64,000 nucleotides of DNA from Alicycliphilus sp. UBA6560 (GTDB lineage: Bacteria > Pseudomonadota > Gammaproteobacteria > Burkholderiales > Burkholderiaceae_C). The DNA is taken from contig DJJU01000006.1 of assembly GCA_002434305.1 (NCBI GenBank), positions 972,052 through 1,036,051 of the forward strand. The letters are read 5' to 3'. The position numbers and the translations under genes are program-made. Shown one piece after another: positions 44,420-52,850 of the stretch. A model generated the notes under the pieces. It saw only the letters and a list, made by a program, of their open reading frames with translations, made no database searches and had not been told where the DNA came from. The stretch's first letter is position 1. Every line of letters begins with the position of its first letter.

Positions 44420-45352
44420 ATGAACGCCCGTGTCGACCCCGACGTGCTGAGCACCTTGAGCAACCGCCACCTGGACGCGCTGGAGGAAGAAACCATCTTC
44501 GTCCTGCGCGAGGTCGCCGCCGCCTTCGAGCGCCCGGCCCTGCTGTTTTCCGGCGGCAAGGATTCGCTGGTCATGCTGCGCTGCGCCGAGAAGGCGTTTG
44601 GCGCCGGCCACATCCCGTACCCGCTGTTGATGATCGACACCGGGCACAACTTTCCCGAGGTCACACAGTTTCGCGACCAGCGTGCGGCCGAGCTGGGCGC
44701 GCGCCTGATCGTGCGCAGCGTGGAGGATTCCATGGCCCGCGGCACCGTGCGCCTCAGTCGCCCCGACGAACCGCGCAACGCGCACCAGTCGGTGACGCTG
44801 CTCGAAGCCATCGAAGAATTCCGCTTCGACGCGCTGATCGGCGGCGCCCGGCGCGACGAGGAAAAGGCCCGCGCCAAGGAGCGCATCTTTTCGCACCGCG
44901 ACAGCTTCGGCCAGTGGCAACCCAAGGCCCAGCGGCCCGAGCTGTGGACGCTGTTCAACACCCGCATTGCGCCGGGCGAGCACTTCCGCGTCTTCCCCAT
45001 CAGCAACTGGACCGAGCTGGACGTCTGGCAATACATCGAGCGGGAGGCCATTGCGCTGCCCAGCCTCTACTACAGCCACCCGCGCCAGGTGGTCGAGCGC
45101 CGCGGGTTGCTGGTGCCCGTCACGCCGCTCACCCCCGCAAAAGACGGCGAGCAGGTTGAAACCCGCGCGGTGCGCTTTCGCACCCTGGGCGACATCACCT
45201 GCACCTGCCCGGTGGCAAGCGACGCCGCCAGCGCCGCGGAGATCGTCATCGAGACCTTGTCGACTGAGGTCAGCGAGCGCGGCGCCACACGCATGGACGA
45301 CAAGACCAGCGACGCCTCGATGGAAAAACGCAAGAAGGACGGGTATTTCTGA
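44420..45352 (+). CDS. cysD: Sulfate adenylyltransferase subunit 2
   Basis: A 310-residue ATP sulfurylase catalytic subunit: PP-loop LLFSGGKDSLVML, GARRDEEKARAKER, and the C-terminal SDASMEKRKKDGYF. Works with CysN to make APS from sulfate and ATP. Overlaps cysN (TGATG). Confidence 0.97.
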   Translation: MNARVDPDVLSTLSNRHLDALEEETIFVLREVAAAFERPALLFSGGKDSLVMLRCAEKAFGAGHIPYPLLMIDTGHNFPEVTQFRDQRAAELGARLIVRSVEDSMARGTVRLSRPDEPRNAHQSVTLLEAIEEFRFDALIGGARRDEEKARAKERIFSHRDSFGQWQPKAQRPELWTLFNTRIAPGEHFRVFPISNWTELDVWQYIEREAIALPSLYYSHPRQVVERRGLLVPVTPLTPAKDGEQVETRAVRFRTLGDITCTCPVASDAASAAEIVIETLSTEVSERGATRMDDKTSDASMEKRKKDGYF

Positions 45353-46737
45353 TGACCACCGCCACCGCACCTGGCACTATCAAAACAATAGCTGCCAGCG
45401 CCCAGCAGGCAAGCGCTGCGGCCACTTTGGACCATGAAACCGCGCTGCGCTTCATCACCTGCGGCAGCGTGGACGACGGCAAGAGCACGCTGATCGGCCG
45501 CCTGCTGGTGGACAGCCGCGCCGTGCTGTCCGACCAGTTGGCCGGCGTATCGCGCTCGGGCGAGACCGACCTGGCCCAGCTCACCGACGGCCTGGCCGCC
45601 GAGCGCGAGCAGGGCATCACCATCGACGTGGCCTGGCGCTACTTCGCCACGCCCGCGCGCAAGTTCATCATCGGCGACGCGCCCGGCCACGAGCAGTACA
45701 CGCGCAACATGGTCACCGCCGCCTCGCAGGCCGACTGCGCCGTGGTGCTGGTGGACGCCACCAAGCTGGACTGGCAGCCGGGCGAGCCCGCCCTGCTGGC
45801 GCAAACGCGCCGCCACGCCCTGCTGGCCCACCTGCTGCGCGTGCACTCGCTGGTCTTCGCCGTGAACAAGCTGGACGCCGTGACCGACCCCGAGCGGGCC
45901 TTCCACCACATCCGCGCGGCGCTGGCGCGCTTTGCGCATGAGGCGGGCTTGAGCGTCGCCGCCACCGTGCCCCTCTCCGCCTTGAAGGGCTGGAACGTGG
46001 CCGCGCCCCAGCCCGGCTGGTGCGGCTACGACGGCCCCGCCCTGCTGCAGTTGCTGGAGCGCCTGCCCTGCACCCCGGCCGACGCGCAGCTGCCACTGGC
46101 CCTGCCGGTGCAGTGGGTGGAAAAAACCGCCTCGGCCTCGGCCGACACCACACAGGGCCGGCGCGTGTTCTGGGGCCGCGTGGCCACGGGCAGCGTGGCG
46201 CCGGGCATGCAGGTGCAGGTCTTCCCCAGCGGCCAGGCCGCGCGTGTGGCCCAGGTGCTGGACCACGCCCGCCGCCCCGCCGACGCGGCCACCGGCGCCA
46301 GCGCCGGCATCGTGCTGGACCGCGAGGTGGACGTCTCGCGCGGCGACTGGATCGTGGCCGCGCCAGTGCCGGCGCTCACCGCCGACGACGATTTCGACAG
46401 CCCCGCCGCCACCACCGCGTGGCCGGGCCAGCGCGAGCTGTCGGCCACCGTCGCCTGGCTGGACGACGAGCCGCTGGCCGCCGGGCGCGTGTACTGGGCG
46501 CTGCACGGCCACCGCTGGGTCAAGGCCAAGGTGCGCCGCGTAGCCCACCGGCTGAACATCCACACCCTGGCGCAGGAGACGGCCGACGCACTGGAACCCA
46601 ACGCCATCGGCCACGTCGAGCTGCAGCTGCAGGAAGCCATCCCCGCCGCCCCCTTCGCCCATGCACGGGTGCTCGGCTCGATGATCCTGGTGGACACCGC
46701 CAGCCATCGCACGGCCGGCGCGGTGCTGGTGCGCTGA
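45352..46737 (+). CDS. cysN: Sulfate adenylyltransferase subunit 1 (GTPase)
   Basis: A 461-residue GTPase subunit of ATP sulfurylase: G1 GSVDDGKSTLIGRLL, G3 GDAPGHEQYTRNM, G4 VNKLD. The first about 28 residues (from MTTATAPGTIKTIAASAQQA) come partly from the dispersed repeat (45377-45431); the conserved domain begins at LRFITCGSVDD. ATG overlaps the cysD stop. The first visible conserved Met-like alternative is absent, so the repeat is really translated. Confidence 0.96.
   Translation: MTTATAPGTIKTIAASAQQASAAATLDHETALRFITCGSVDDGKSTLIGRLLVDSRAVLSDQLAGVSRSGETDLAQLTDGLAAEREQGITIDVAWRYFATPARKFIIGDAPGHEQYTRNMVTAASQADCAVVLVDATKLDWQPGEPALLAQTRRHALLAHLLRVHSLVFAVNKLDAVTDPERAFHHIRAALARFAHEAGLSVAATVPLSALKGWNVAAPQPGWCGYDGPALLQLLERLPCTPADAQLPLALPVQWVEKTASASADTTQGRRVFWGRVATGSVAPGMQVQVFPSGQAARVAQVLDHARRPADAATGASAGIVLDREVDVSRGDWIVAAPVPALTADDDFDSPAATTAWPGQRELSATVAWLDDEPLAAGRVYWALHGHRWVKAKVRRVAHRLNIHTLAQETADALEPNAIGHVELQLQEAIPAAPFAHARVLGSMILVDTASHRTAGAVLVR
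45377..45431 (+). repeat. Dispersed palindromic repeat, copy 12 (inside cysN)
   Basis: ACTATCAAAACAATAGCTGC, CAGCGCCCAGCAGGCAAGCG, CTGCGGCCACTTTGG. Read in frame as TIKTIAASAQQASAAATLD. Confidence 0.88.
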
Positions 46738-46761
46738 GGGGCGCCCAGGCAGCCCCGCGGC

Positions 46762-46775
46762 TTGATCCGTATCAA
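46762..46775. promoter_or_regulatory. FNR/ANR-like box upstream of the ferredoxin gene
   Basis: TTGAT-CCGT-ATCAA, a perfect match to the FNR consensus TTGAT-N4-ATCAA. The centre lies about 106 bp before the ATG. A TAAAAT -10-like hexamer at 46829-46834 would put a start near 46840, about 71.5 bp from the box centre, the class I activator distance. Confidence 0.6.
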
Positions 46776-46874
46776 GGTAACCGGACCCGGGCCATGGCCT
46801 GGCGCCCGGTTGCCGCGCCTCGCAGCCTAAAATTGCGGGCTATCCCGAATACCCAAGAACTCTAGAGCTCACTC

Positions 46875-47198
46875 ATGACTCACGTCGTCACCGAGAACTG
46901 CATCAAGTGCAAATACACCGACTGCGTGGACGTGTGCCCCGTGGACTGCTTCCGCGAAGGCCCGAATTTCCTCGTGATCGACCCGGACGAGTGCATCGAC
47001 TGCGCCGTCTGCATCCCCGAGTGCCCGGCCAATGCCATCTTCGCCGAGGAAGACCTGCCGGCCGACCAGCTGCCCTACATCAAGCTCAACGCCGAGCTGA
47101 CCCCGAAGTTCAAGAGCATCACCAAGAGGAAGGGTGCCCTGCCCGATGCCGACGAATGGAACGGCAAGCCCGACAAGCTGCAATACCTGGAACGCTGA
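46875..47198 (+). CDS. fdxA: Ferredoxin FdxA-like (7Fe/8Fe type)
   Basis: A 107-residue ferredoxin with the motif pattern C-x2-C-x4-C-x3-C (CIKCKYTDCVDVCP) and a second Cys set (CIDCAVCIPECP). Length and C-terminal extension fit the FdxA type with a 3Fe-4S and a 4Fe-4S cluster. Electron carrier; the reductase gene follows 7 bp later. Confidence 0.93.
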   Translation: MTHVVTENCIKCKYTDCVDVCPVDCFREGPNFLVIDPDECIDCAVCIPECPANAIFAEEDLPADQLPYIKLNAELTPKFKSITKRKGALPDADEWNGKPDKLQYLER

Positions 47199-47205
47199 TC
47201 CACGC

Positions 47206-48246
47206 ATGAGCACTGCCACGCCGCAGAGCGTTGACGCCGTCGTCATCGGCGCCGGCCCCGTGGGCCTGTGGCAGGTGTTCCAGCTCGGGCTGCAGGGCAT
47301 CGCCGCGCACCTGATCGATGCGCTGCCCCACGTCGGCGGACAGTGCGCCCAGCTGTATGGCGACAAGCCGATCTACGACATCCCCGGCATCGCGGTCTGC
47401 AGCGGGCTTGAGCTGGTCGAGCGGCTGCAGCGGCAGATCGCGCCCTTTGCCCCCACGCTTCACCTCGGCCAGCAGGTCAGCGCCCTGGCCGCGCAGGACG
47501 ATGGCCGCCTGCTGCTGCAGACCAGCGCCGGCCTGCGCCTGGCTGCGCGCAGCGTGTTCATCGCCGCCGGCGTGGGCGCCTTCGTACCGCGCGCGCTCAA
47601 GGTGGAGGGCCTGTCGGCCTTCGACGGCAGCCAGCTGCTGTACCACCCTGCCCGCCTGGATGCCGCCGCCGGCCGCCGCGTGGTGGTGCATGGCGGCGAC
47701 GCAGCCGCCGTGCAGGCCGCCATCGACTGCGCGCCGCTGGCCGCCAGCGTCGCGCTGCTGCACCGGCGCGACGCCTTCGACGCGCCGGCCGAGGCGCTGG
47801 AGCAACTGCAGGCCTTGCGCGCGGCGGGCCGCATCCACGTGGCCACGGGGCAGATCACCGGCGTGCAGGCCAGCGGCGGGCGGCTGCAAGGCCTGCAGCT
47901 GCTGAACCCCCAGGGCGAGCCCGAGACGCTGGCGCTGGACCTGCTGCTGGCCTATCCCGGCATCTCGCCGCGCCTGGGGCCGATGGCCGACTGGGGCCTG
48001 GCCATGCAGCGCAAGCAGATCACCGTGGACCCAGCCACCTTCGCCACCAGCGTGCCGGGCATCTACGCGGTGGGCGACATCAACAGCTACCCCGGCAAGC
48101 GCCGCCTGATCGTCTGCGGTTTCCACGAAGCGACGCTGGCCGCCTTTGCCGCCGCAGAGCAGTTGACGGGCCACAGCGGCCCGCTGGAATACACCACCAG
48201 CAGCGAGCGCCTGCAGCGCCGCCTGGGCGTGCTGCCCGCCGCCTAA
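47206..48246 (+). CDS. Ferredoxin-NADP reductase (thioredoxin-reductase fold)
   Basis: A 346-residue FAD/NAD(P) protein of the FNR-2/TrxR-like type. It has the FAD motif VVIGAGPVGLWQVFQLGLQG, GGQCAQLYGDKPIYDIPG, an NAD(P) site VVVHGGDAAAV and GIYAVGDINSYPGKRRL. The redox CxxC of thioredoxin reductase is absent, which fits ferredoxin reductase. Pairs with the ferredoxin gene just upstream. Confidence 0.93.
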   Translation: MSTATPQSVDAVVIGAGPVGLWQVFQLGLQGIAAHLIDALPHVGGQCAQLYGDKPIYDIPGIAVCSGLELVERLQRQIAPFAPTLHLGQQVSALAAQDDGRLLLQTSAGLRLAARSVFIAAGVGAFVPRALKVEGLSAFDGSQLLYHPARLDAAAGRRVVVHGGDAAAVQAAIDCAPLAASVALLHRRDAFDAPAEALEQLQALRAAGRIHVATGQITGVQASGGRLQGLQLLNPQGEPETLALDLLLAYPGISPRLGPMADWGLAMQRKQITVDPATFATSVPGIYAVGDINSYPGKRRLIVCGFHEATLAAFAAAEQLTGHSGPLEYTTSSERLQRRLGVLPAA

Positions 48247-48281
48247 AATGCCCCGGCGCGGCCGCCCTGGCCGCGTTTTGC

Positions 48282-48366
48282 TGGGGGTGTCCTGCGCCGA
48301 TCGCGGCCAGGGCTGAGATCACACCCTTCGAACCTGACTGAGATCATCCTCGCGCAGGGAAAGCAC
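48282..48366 (+). promoter_or_regulatory. TPP riboswitch (THI box) before cytX
   Basis: Conserved blocks in order: GGGGGTGTCC, CTGAGATCACACCC, GAACCTGACTGAGATCATCC, and CGCAGGGA. A clear TPP riboswitch, 70 bp before the transporter start. It should turn expression off when thiamine pyrophosphate is high. Confidence 0.96.
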
Positions 48367-48435
48367 GCCGGGCCGCCGCCATGCCGCAGCGCGCCCGGCG
48401 CCTGCCCGCGCGACCTGGCCCAAGGAGCGCACCGC

Positions 48436-49737
48436 ATGACGACTACCCCTTCCCCCGCCGCCGGCGCGGCCAACGAGGCGCTGGCGCCCGTCGCCGCCGC
48501 GCAGCGCGTGTTCCGCTGGCACGACCATGCCTCGCTGTGGTTCAGCCTGGGCGTGGGCCTGCTGGTCATGCAGGTGGGCGCCTATCTGATGCCGGCGCTG
48601 TCGCCGCGCGAGGCGCTGGCGGCCATCGTCGCCGGCTCAGCAGTCGGCGCCGGCCTGCTGGGCTGGGTGGCCAAGCTCGGCTGCGACAGCGGCCTGGCCA
48701 GCGCCGGGCTGATGCACGCCGTCTACGGCCGGCGTTTTGCCGCCCTGCCCATCGTGCTGAACATCGTGCAGCTCGTCGGCTGGGGCACCTTCGAGCTGGT
48801 GGTGATGCGCGACGCCACGCTGGCCATCGCGCGCCAGTCCGGCGCCATGGCGGGCGCCGCCTGGGCGGTGCCGGCCACGCTGCTGTGGGGCGGCGTGGTG
48901 GTGCTGCTGCTCAGCGGCTCCATGGTGCAGCTGGTGCGCCGCATCATCGCGCGCGTGGCGCTGCCGCTGGTGGTGCTGTCGCTGCTGTGGCTGACCTGGC
49001 AGTTCGCCGCACTGGCGCAGGCCCAGGGCCTGGCCGAGCTGTGGCGGCGCCCGGGCGCGGGCGGCATGGGCGTGATGTCGGCCCTGGACCTGGTCATCGC
49101 CATGCCCATCTCGTGGCTGCCGCTGGTGGCCGACTACGCTCGCCACGGCACCAGCGGGCGCACGGCGCTGCGCGCCACCTGGGCCGGCTACGCGCTGGCC
49201 AACATGTGGTGCTACGGCCTGGGCGTGCTGGTGGCGCTGGTGCTGCCCAGCCAGGATCTGGTGACGGCGCTGCTGCTGGCCCAGGGCGGGCTGATCGCGC
49301 TGTCGCTGATCCTGATCGACGAAGTGGACAATGCCTATGGCGACGCGTACTCGGGCGCCGTCTCGGCGCACGCCCTGCGCCCGCGCACCAGCGTGCGGCG
49401 CCTCGGCATCCTCATCGCGCTGCTGTGCACGGGCCTGGCGCTGCTGCTCCCCATGCACAGCCTGGAGCCCTTCCTGCTGCTGCTCAGCTCGGTCTTCGTG
49501 CCGCTGTTCGGCGTGGTGCTGGGGCGGCTGGCCGGCGGCGCCGCGGCGCGCGTCGACCTGGCACGCACCGCGCCCGTGCACTGGCCGGCCGTGCTGCTGT
49601 GGCTGGCGGGGGTGGCCTTCTACCACGCCGGCCCGCGCCTGGTACCCGGCATGGGCGCGGCCCTGCCCACGCTGGCGCTGTGCCTGCTGCTGTCGTGGGC
49701 AACGCGCGAGCGCGCGGCCAAGCCTGCTATGGTTTGA
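48436..49737 (+). CDS. cytX: NCS1-family transporter CytX (hydroxymethylpyrimidine uptake)
   Basis: A 433-residue NCS1 transporter with about 12 hydrophobic segments, starting after a short hydrophilic tail (WHDHASLWFSLGVGLLVMQVG). CytX-type genes behind TPP riboswitches take up hydroxymethylpyrimidine for thiamine synthesis. ATG at 48436 with AAGGAG upstream. The stop codon falls in repeat copy 13. Confidence 0.92.
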   Translation: MTTTPSPAAGAANEALAPVAAAQRVFRWHDHASLWFSLGVGLLVMQVGAYLMPALSPREALAAIVAGSAVGAGLLGWVAKLGCDSGLASAGLMHAVYGRRFAALPIVLNIVQLVGWGTFELVVMRDATLAIARQSGAMAGAAWAVPATLLWGGVVVLLLSGSMVQLVRRIIARVALPLVVLSLLWLTWQFAALAQAQGLAELWRRPGAGGMGVMSALDLVIAMPISWLPLVADYARHGTSGRTALRATWAGYALANMWCYGLGVLVALVLPSQDLVTALLLAQGGLIALSLILIDEVDNAYGDAYSGAVSAHALRPRTSVRRLGILIALLCTGLALLLPMHSLEPFLLLLSSVFVPLFGVVLGRLAGGAAARVDLARTAPVHWPAVLLWLAGVAFYHAGPRLVPGMGAALPTLALCLLLSWATRERAAKPAMV

Positions 49738-49828
49738 GTAGCTGCCAGCGCTTGATCAGCGCCATATTCAAAATATTTAGACTTGAAACCCCCATGAATC
49801 AAGCGCCAGCAGCTCTCATTTAAATAGC
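49728..49828. repeat. Dispersed palindromic repeat, copy 13 (two inverted halves)
   Basis: TAGCTGCCAGCGCTTGAT at 49738-49755 and, inverted, ATCAAGCGCCAGCAGCT at 49798-49814. They flank about 42 bp including CAAAATATTTAGACTTG. The two arms form a 17-bp nearly perfect stem. The cytX stop codon is inside the left half. Confidence 0.85.
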
Positions 49829-49920
49829 AACGCCACGCACGCCGGAACTTCGCGGCGCGCGTGCCCCTCCATTTCGGTTGGCCTTTTCACACCCATCCGC
49901 ACAGAAAGGAACCCCGCCCC

Positions 49921-50397
49921 GTGTCGTTTGACCTGCCCCGCTTTGCCTCCGCCCTCCGTACCGCTGCCGCCGCGCTGGCGCTGGCCGCGCCGCTGCTGGC
50001 CCCCGCCGGCGCGCAGGCGCGCGAGTTCGTCAGCATCAAGGGCAATGTGGTGAACGTGCGCGAAAAACCCACCACGCGCTCGGACACGCTGTGGGAGCTG
50101 TCCAGCGGCTACCCCCTGCAGGTGCGTGAGCGCCGCGGCCAGTGGCTGCGCGTGCGCGACTACGAGGCCACGCTGGGCTGGGTCTTCGCCCCACTGACCA
50201 CCAAGACGCCGCACCGCGTGGTGACGGCGCGCACCGCCAACCTGCGCGCCAAGCCCGGCACAAACAGCCGCGTGGTTGGCAAGCTGGAGCAAAACGAGAT
50301 CGTGCGCACGCTGGAAAGCCAGGGCACCTGGACCAAGGTGCGCAGGGGCGGCGGCCAGACCGGCTGGGTGGCCAAGCGGCTGACCTGGGGCTGGTGA
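49921..50397 (+). CDS. Exported SH3b-domain protein
   Basis: A 158-residue protein with a signal peptide (cleavage after AQA) and two bacterial SH3 domains (about 40-95 and 100-155; NVVNVREKPTTRSD and TANLRAKPGTNSR). Probably binds the cell wall. GTG start at 49921 with AAAGGA upstream. Convergent with thiD; the ends are 24 bp apart. Function beyond cell-wall binding is unknown. Confidence 0.88.
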   Translation: MSFDLPRFASALRTAAAALALAAPLLAPAGAQAREFVSIKGNVVNVREKPTTRSDTLWELSSGYPLQVRERRGQWLRVRDYEATLGWVFAPLTTKTPHRVVTARTANLRAKPGTNSRVVGKLEQNEIVRTLESQGTWTKVRRGGGQTGWVAKRLTWGW

Positions 50398-50421
50398 TCC
50401 GCCCCGTGCCGCCGCTTTCTC

Positions 50422-51300
50422 CTATCTCTTTTCTTCTTCGATGATGCGCTGCGCCACGGGCGCGTAGCCGTGGTTCAGCGGCCCCTGGCCGGCGCCCGTG
50501 CGCACGTCGGCGCCGGCGGCGATCGCGCCCAGGATGTAGCTGCGTGCCTGGCGCACCGCCTCGGGCAGCTCCCGGCCCAGCGCCAGGTGCGCGGCGATGG
50601 CCGACGACAGCGTGCAGCCGGTGCCGTGCCCGTTGTGCGTGGCGATGCGCGGCGAGCCCAGGCGCTCGTGCACGCCGCCGGGCAGGGCCAGCACGTCCAC
50701 CACACGATCGCCCGGCAGATGGCCGCCCTTGAGCAGCACGGCGCGCGCGCCCAGGGCCAGCAGCGCGTCGGCGGCCTCGTCCAGCTGCTCCTCGACCTCG
50801 ATGCTGCGCCGCAGCAGCCAGCCGGCCTCATCCAGGTTGGGCGTGACCACGGCGGACAGGGGAAAGAGCGCCTGCACCAGCGCGCCCACCGTCTCCTGGG
50901 CGATCAGCCGGTCGCCGCTGGTGGCGACCATGACCGGGTCCAGCACCACGTTTTGCAGGGCGTGTCGGCCGATGGCATCGGCCACCACGCGCACCACCTC
51001 GGGCGAGTGCAGCATGCCGATCTTCACGGCGTCCACGCCGATGTCCTCCACCACCGCGTCGATCTGCGCGCGCAGCATCTCGGGCGGCACGCCGTGGATG
51101 TCGCGCACGCCGCGGGTGTTCTGCGCCGTGATGGCGGTGATGGCCGTCATGCCGTAGCACCCTAAGGCGGCAAAGGTCTTCAGGTCGGCCTGGATGCCGG
51201 CGCCGCCGCCCGAGTCCGAACCGGCGATCGAGAGCACGCGCGCATAGCGCCGCGGCCCGGAGGGTCGGCCCTGCGGGGCCTGGGTGTCTTGCTGCGTCAT
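50422..51300 (-). CDS. thiD: Hydroxymethylpyrimidine/phosphomethylpyrimidine kinase
   Basis: A 292-residue kinase of thiamine synthesis that phosphorylates HMP and HMP-P. Family marks: LSIAGSDSGGGAGIQADLKTF, DPVMVATSGDRL, TPNLDEAG and GTGCTLSSAIAAHLA. The ATG at 51300 is the family start. Divergent from thiO; its promoter shares the 224-bp region that holds the TPP riboswitch of thiO. Confidence 0.97.
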   Translation of the reverse strand: MTQQDTQAPQGRPSGPRRYARVLSIAGSDSGGGAGIQADLKTFAALGCYGMTAITAITAQNTRGVRDIHGVPPEMLRAQIDAVVEDIGVDAVKIGMLHSPEVVRVVADAIGRHALQNVVLDPVMVATSGDRLIAQETVGALVQALFPLSAVVTPNLDEAGWLLRRSIEVEEQLDEAADALLALGARAVLLKGGHLPGDRVVDVLALPGGVHERLGSPRIATHNGHGTGCTLSSAIAAHLALGRELPEAVRQARSYILGAIAAGADVRTGAGQGPLNHGYAPVAQRIIEEEKR

Positions 51301-51386
51301 GGCAAAAATTATCGAGCATGGCCCGGGCTGCGCCACGTCAACACCAGGGTTGGCACCCCTGTGCTGTAATTCCCGCTTCGGACGAA

Positions 51387-51465
51387 ACAGGGGTGCCGCC
51401 ACGACGTGCTGGCGGCTGAGAACACACCCTCGCACCCGATCCAGATCATGCTGGCGTGGGGAGTT
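51387..51465 (+). promoter_or_regulatory. TPP riboswitch (THI box) before thiOSGE
   Basis: GGGGTGCC, CTGAGAACACACCC, GCACCCGATCCAGATCATGC and GCGTGGGGAG: all TPP riboswitch blocks in order. The thiO ATG follows 60 bp later. Should repress thiamine synthesis when TPP is high. Confidence 0.95.
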
Positions 51466-51524
51466 TCCGCAGCGCGCCGCCGCGCCCGTTTTGTCCCCAC
51501 CAGTCTGCCGGGCTTCAAAACGCG

Positions 51525-52631
51525 ATGCGCTCCCTTCTTCCCTCCCTCGACGCTCCCCTGTCCATCGCCATCCTGGGCGCCGGCCTCATGGGCCGGCTGC
51601 TGGCCGTGCGCCTGGCCCGTGATGGCCACCGCGTGCAGCTGCACGAGGCCGGCGGGCCCGACGCCCAGGGCAGCGCCGCGCACGTGGCCGCCGCCATGCT
51701 GGCGCCCCTGGCCGAATCCGCCGTGACCGAACCCGGCGTGGTGCGCATGGGCCAGCACGCGCTGGCCCGCTGGCCCGAGCTGCTGGCGCAGCTGGCCGAG
51801 CCGGTGTATCTGCAGCAGGACGGCACCCTGATCCTGTGGCACCGCCAGGACGCGGCCGACGCCGCCCGGCTGCAACACACGCTGCAGCGCACGCAGCACG
51901 CGGTGCAGGGCCTGCCGGCGCTGCAGGCGCTGGACGGCGCCGGCGTGGCGGCGCTGGAGCCGGCCGTGGCCGGGCGCTTCCACCAGGGCCTGTACCTGCC
52001 CGGCGAAGGCCAGCTGGACAACCGCCAACTGCTGGCCGCCCTGGGCGCCACGCTGCAGCAGCTGGGCGTGGACCTGCACTGGCACAGCACCCGCGCGCCG
52101 TCGGACTTTGCCCCCGGCACCAAAGATCAGCCCGACCTGGTGCTGGACTGCCGCGGCCTGGGCGCGCGCGCGCACTGGCGCCAGCTGCGCGGCGTGCGCG
52201 GCGAGGTGGTGCGCCTATATGCGCCCGGTGTCACGCTGCAGCGCCCCACGCGCCTGGTGCACCCGCGCTACCCCATCTACATCGCGCCCAAGCAGGACCA
52301 CCTGTTCGTCATCGGCGCCACCGAGATCGAGTCCGACGACCTGTCGCCGGCCAGCGTGCGCAGCACGCTGGAGCTGCTGTCCGCCGCCTACGCGGTGCAC
52401 CCCGGCTTTGCCGAAGCGCGCATCCTGGAGCTGGCCACCCAGTGCCGTCCCACCCTGCCCGACAACCTGCCCGCCGTGCGCGCCGTGCAGCCGCGCGTGC
52501 TGGAGGTCAACGGCCTGTACCGCCACGGCTTCATGATCGCTCCGGCGCTGCTGGACGTGGTCATGGAGCTGCTGCAGACGGGACAATCGCCGCTGGCCTC
52601 CCGTTTCGACCTCAGCCTGCAGATGGATTGA
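51525..52631 (+). CDS. thiO: Glycine oxidase ThiO
   Basis: A 368-residue FAD amino-acid oxidase of the ThiO type that makes the glycine imine used by ThiG. FAD motif SIAILGAGLMGRLLAVRLA, then AAMLAPLAE and the C-terminal RHGFMIAPALLDVVMEL. ATG at 51525. First gene of thiOSGE, under the TPP riboswitch. Confidence 0.93.
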   Translation: MRSLLPSLDAPLSIAILGAGLMGRLLAVRLARDGHRVQLHEAGGPDAQGSAAHVAAAMLAPLAESAVTEPGVVRMGQHALARWPELLAQLAEPVYLQQDGTLILWHRQDAADAARLQHTLQRTQHAVQGLPALQALDGAGVAALEPAVAGRFHQGLYLPGEGQLDNRQLLAALGATLQQLGVDLHWHSTRAPSDFAPGTKDQPDLVLDCRGLGARAHWRQLRGVRGEVVRLYAPGVTLQRPTRLVHPRYPIYIAPKQDHLFVIGATEIESDDLSPASVRSTLELLSAAYAVHPGFAEARILELATQCRPTLPDNLPAVRAVQPRVLEVNGLYRHGFMIAPALLDVVMELLQTGQSPLASRFDLSLQMD

Positions 52632-52640
52632 TCCCTGACC

Positions 52641-52838
52641 ATGAACGTCCTCATCAACCAGCAACCCGTGGAACTGCCCGACGGCGCCACCGTGGCCGAC
52701 GCCGTGGCGCACCTCGCCCCTCAGGCGCCCTTTGCCGTGGCCGTCAACCTGCAGTTCGTGCCCAACAGCCGCTACGCCGCCCAGCCTCTGGCCGACGGCG
52801 ACCAGGTGGAAATCATCGCGCCGGTGACCGGCGGCTAA
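52641..52838 (+). CDS. thiS: Sulfur carrier protein ThiS
   Basis: A 65-residue ubiquitin-like sulfur carrier ending in Gly-Gly (IIAPVTGG), which is thiocarboxylated for thiazole synthesis. 9 bp after thiO and 12 bp before thiG. Confidence 0.97.
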   Translation: MNVLINQQPVELPDGATVADAVAHLAPQAPFAVAVNLQFVPNSRYAAQPLADGDQVEIIAPVTGG

Positions 52839-52850
52839 GTTCCTATCTCC

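Noticed and set aside
51350..51370. TTGGCA and TGTAAT as the thiO promoter
   Set aside because: The spacing is only 9 bp, too short for sigma70; no promoter is claimed.
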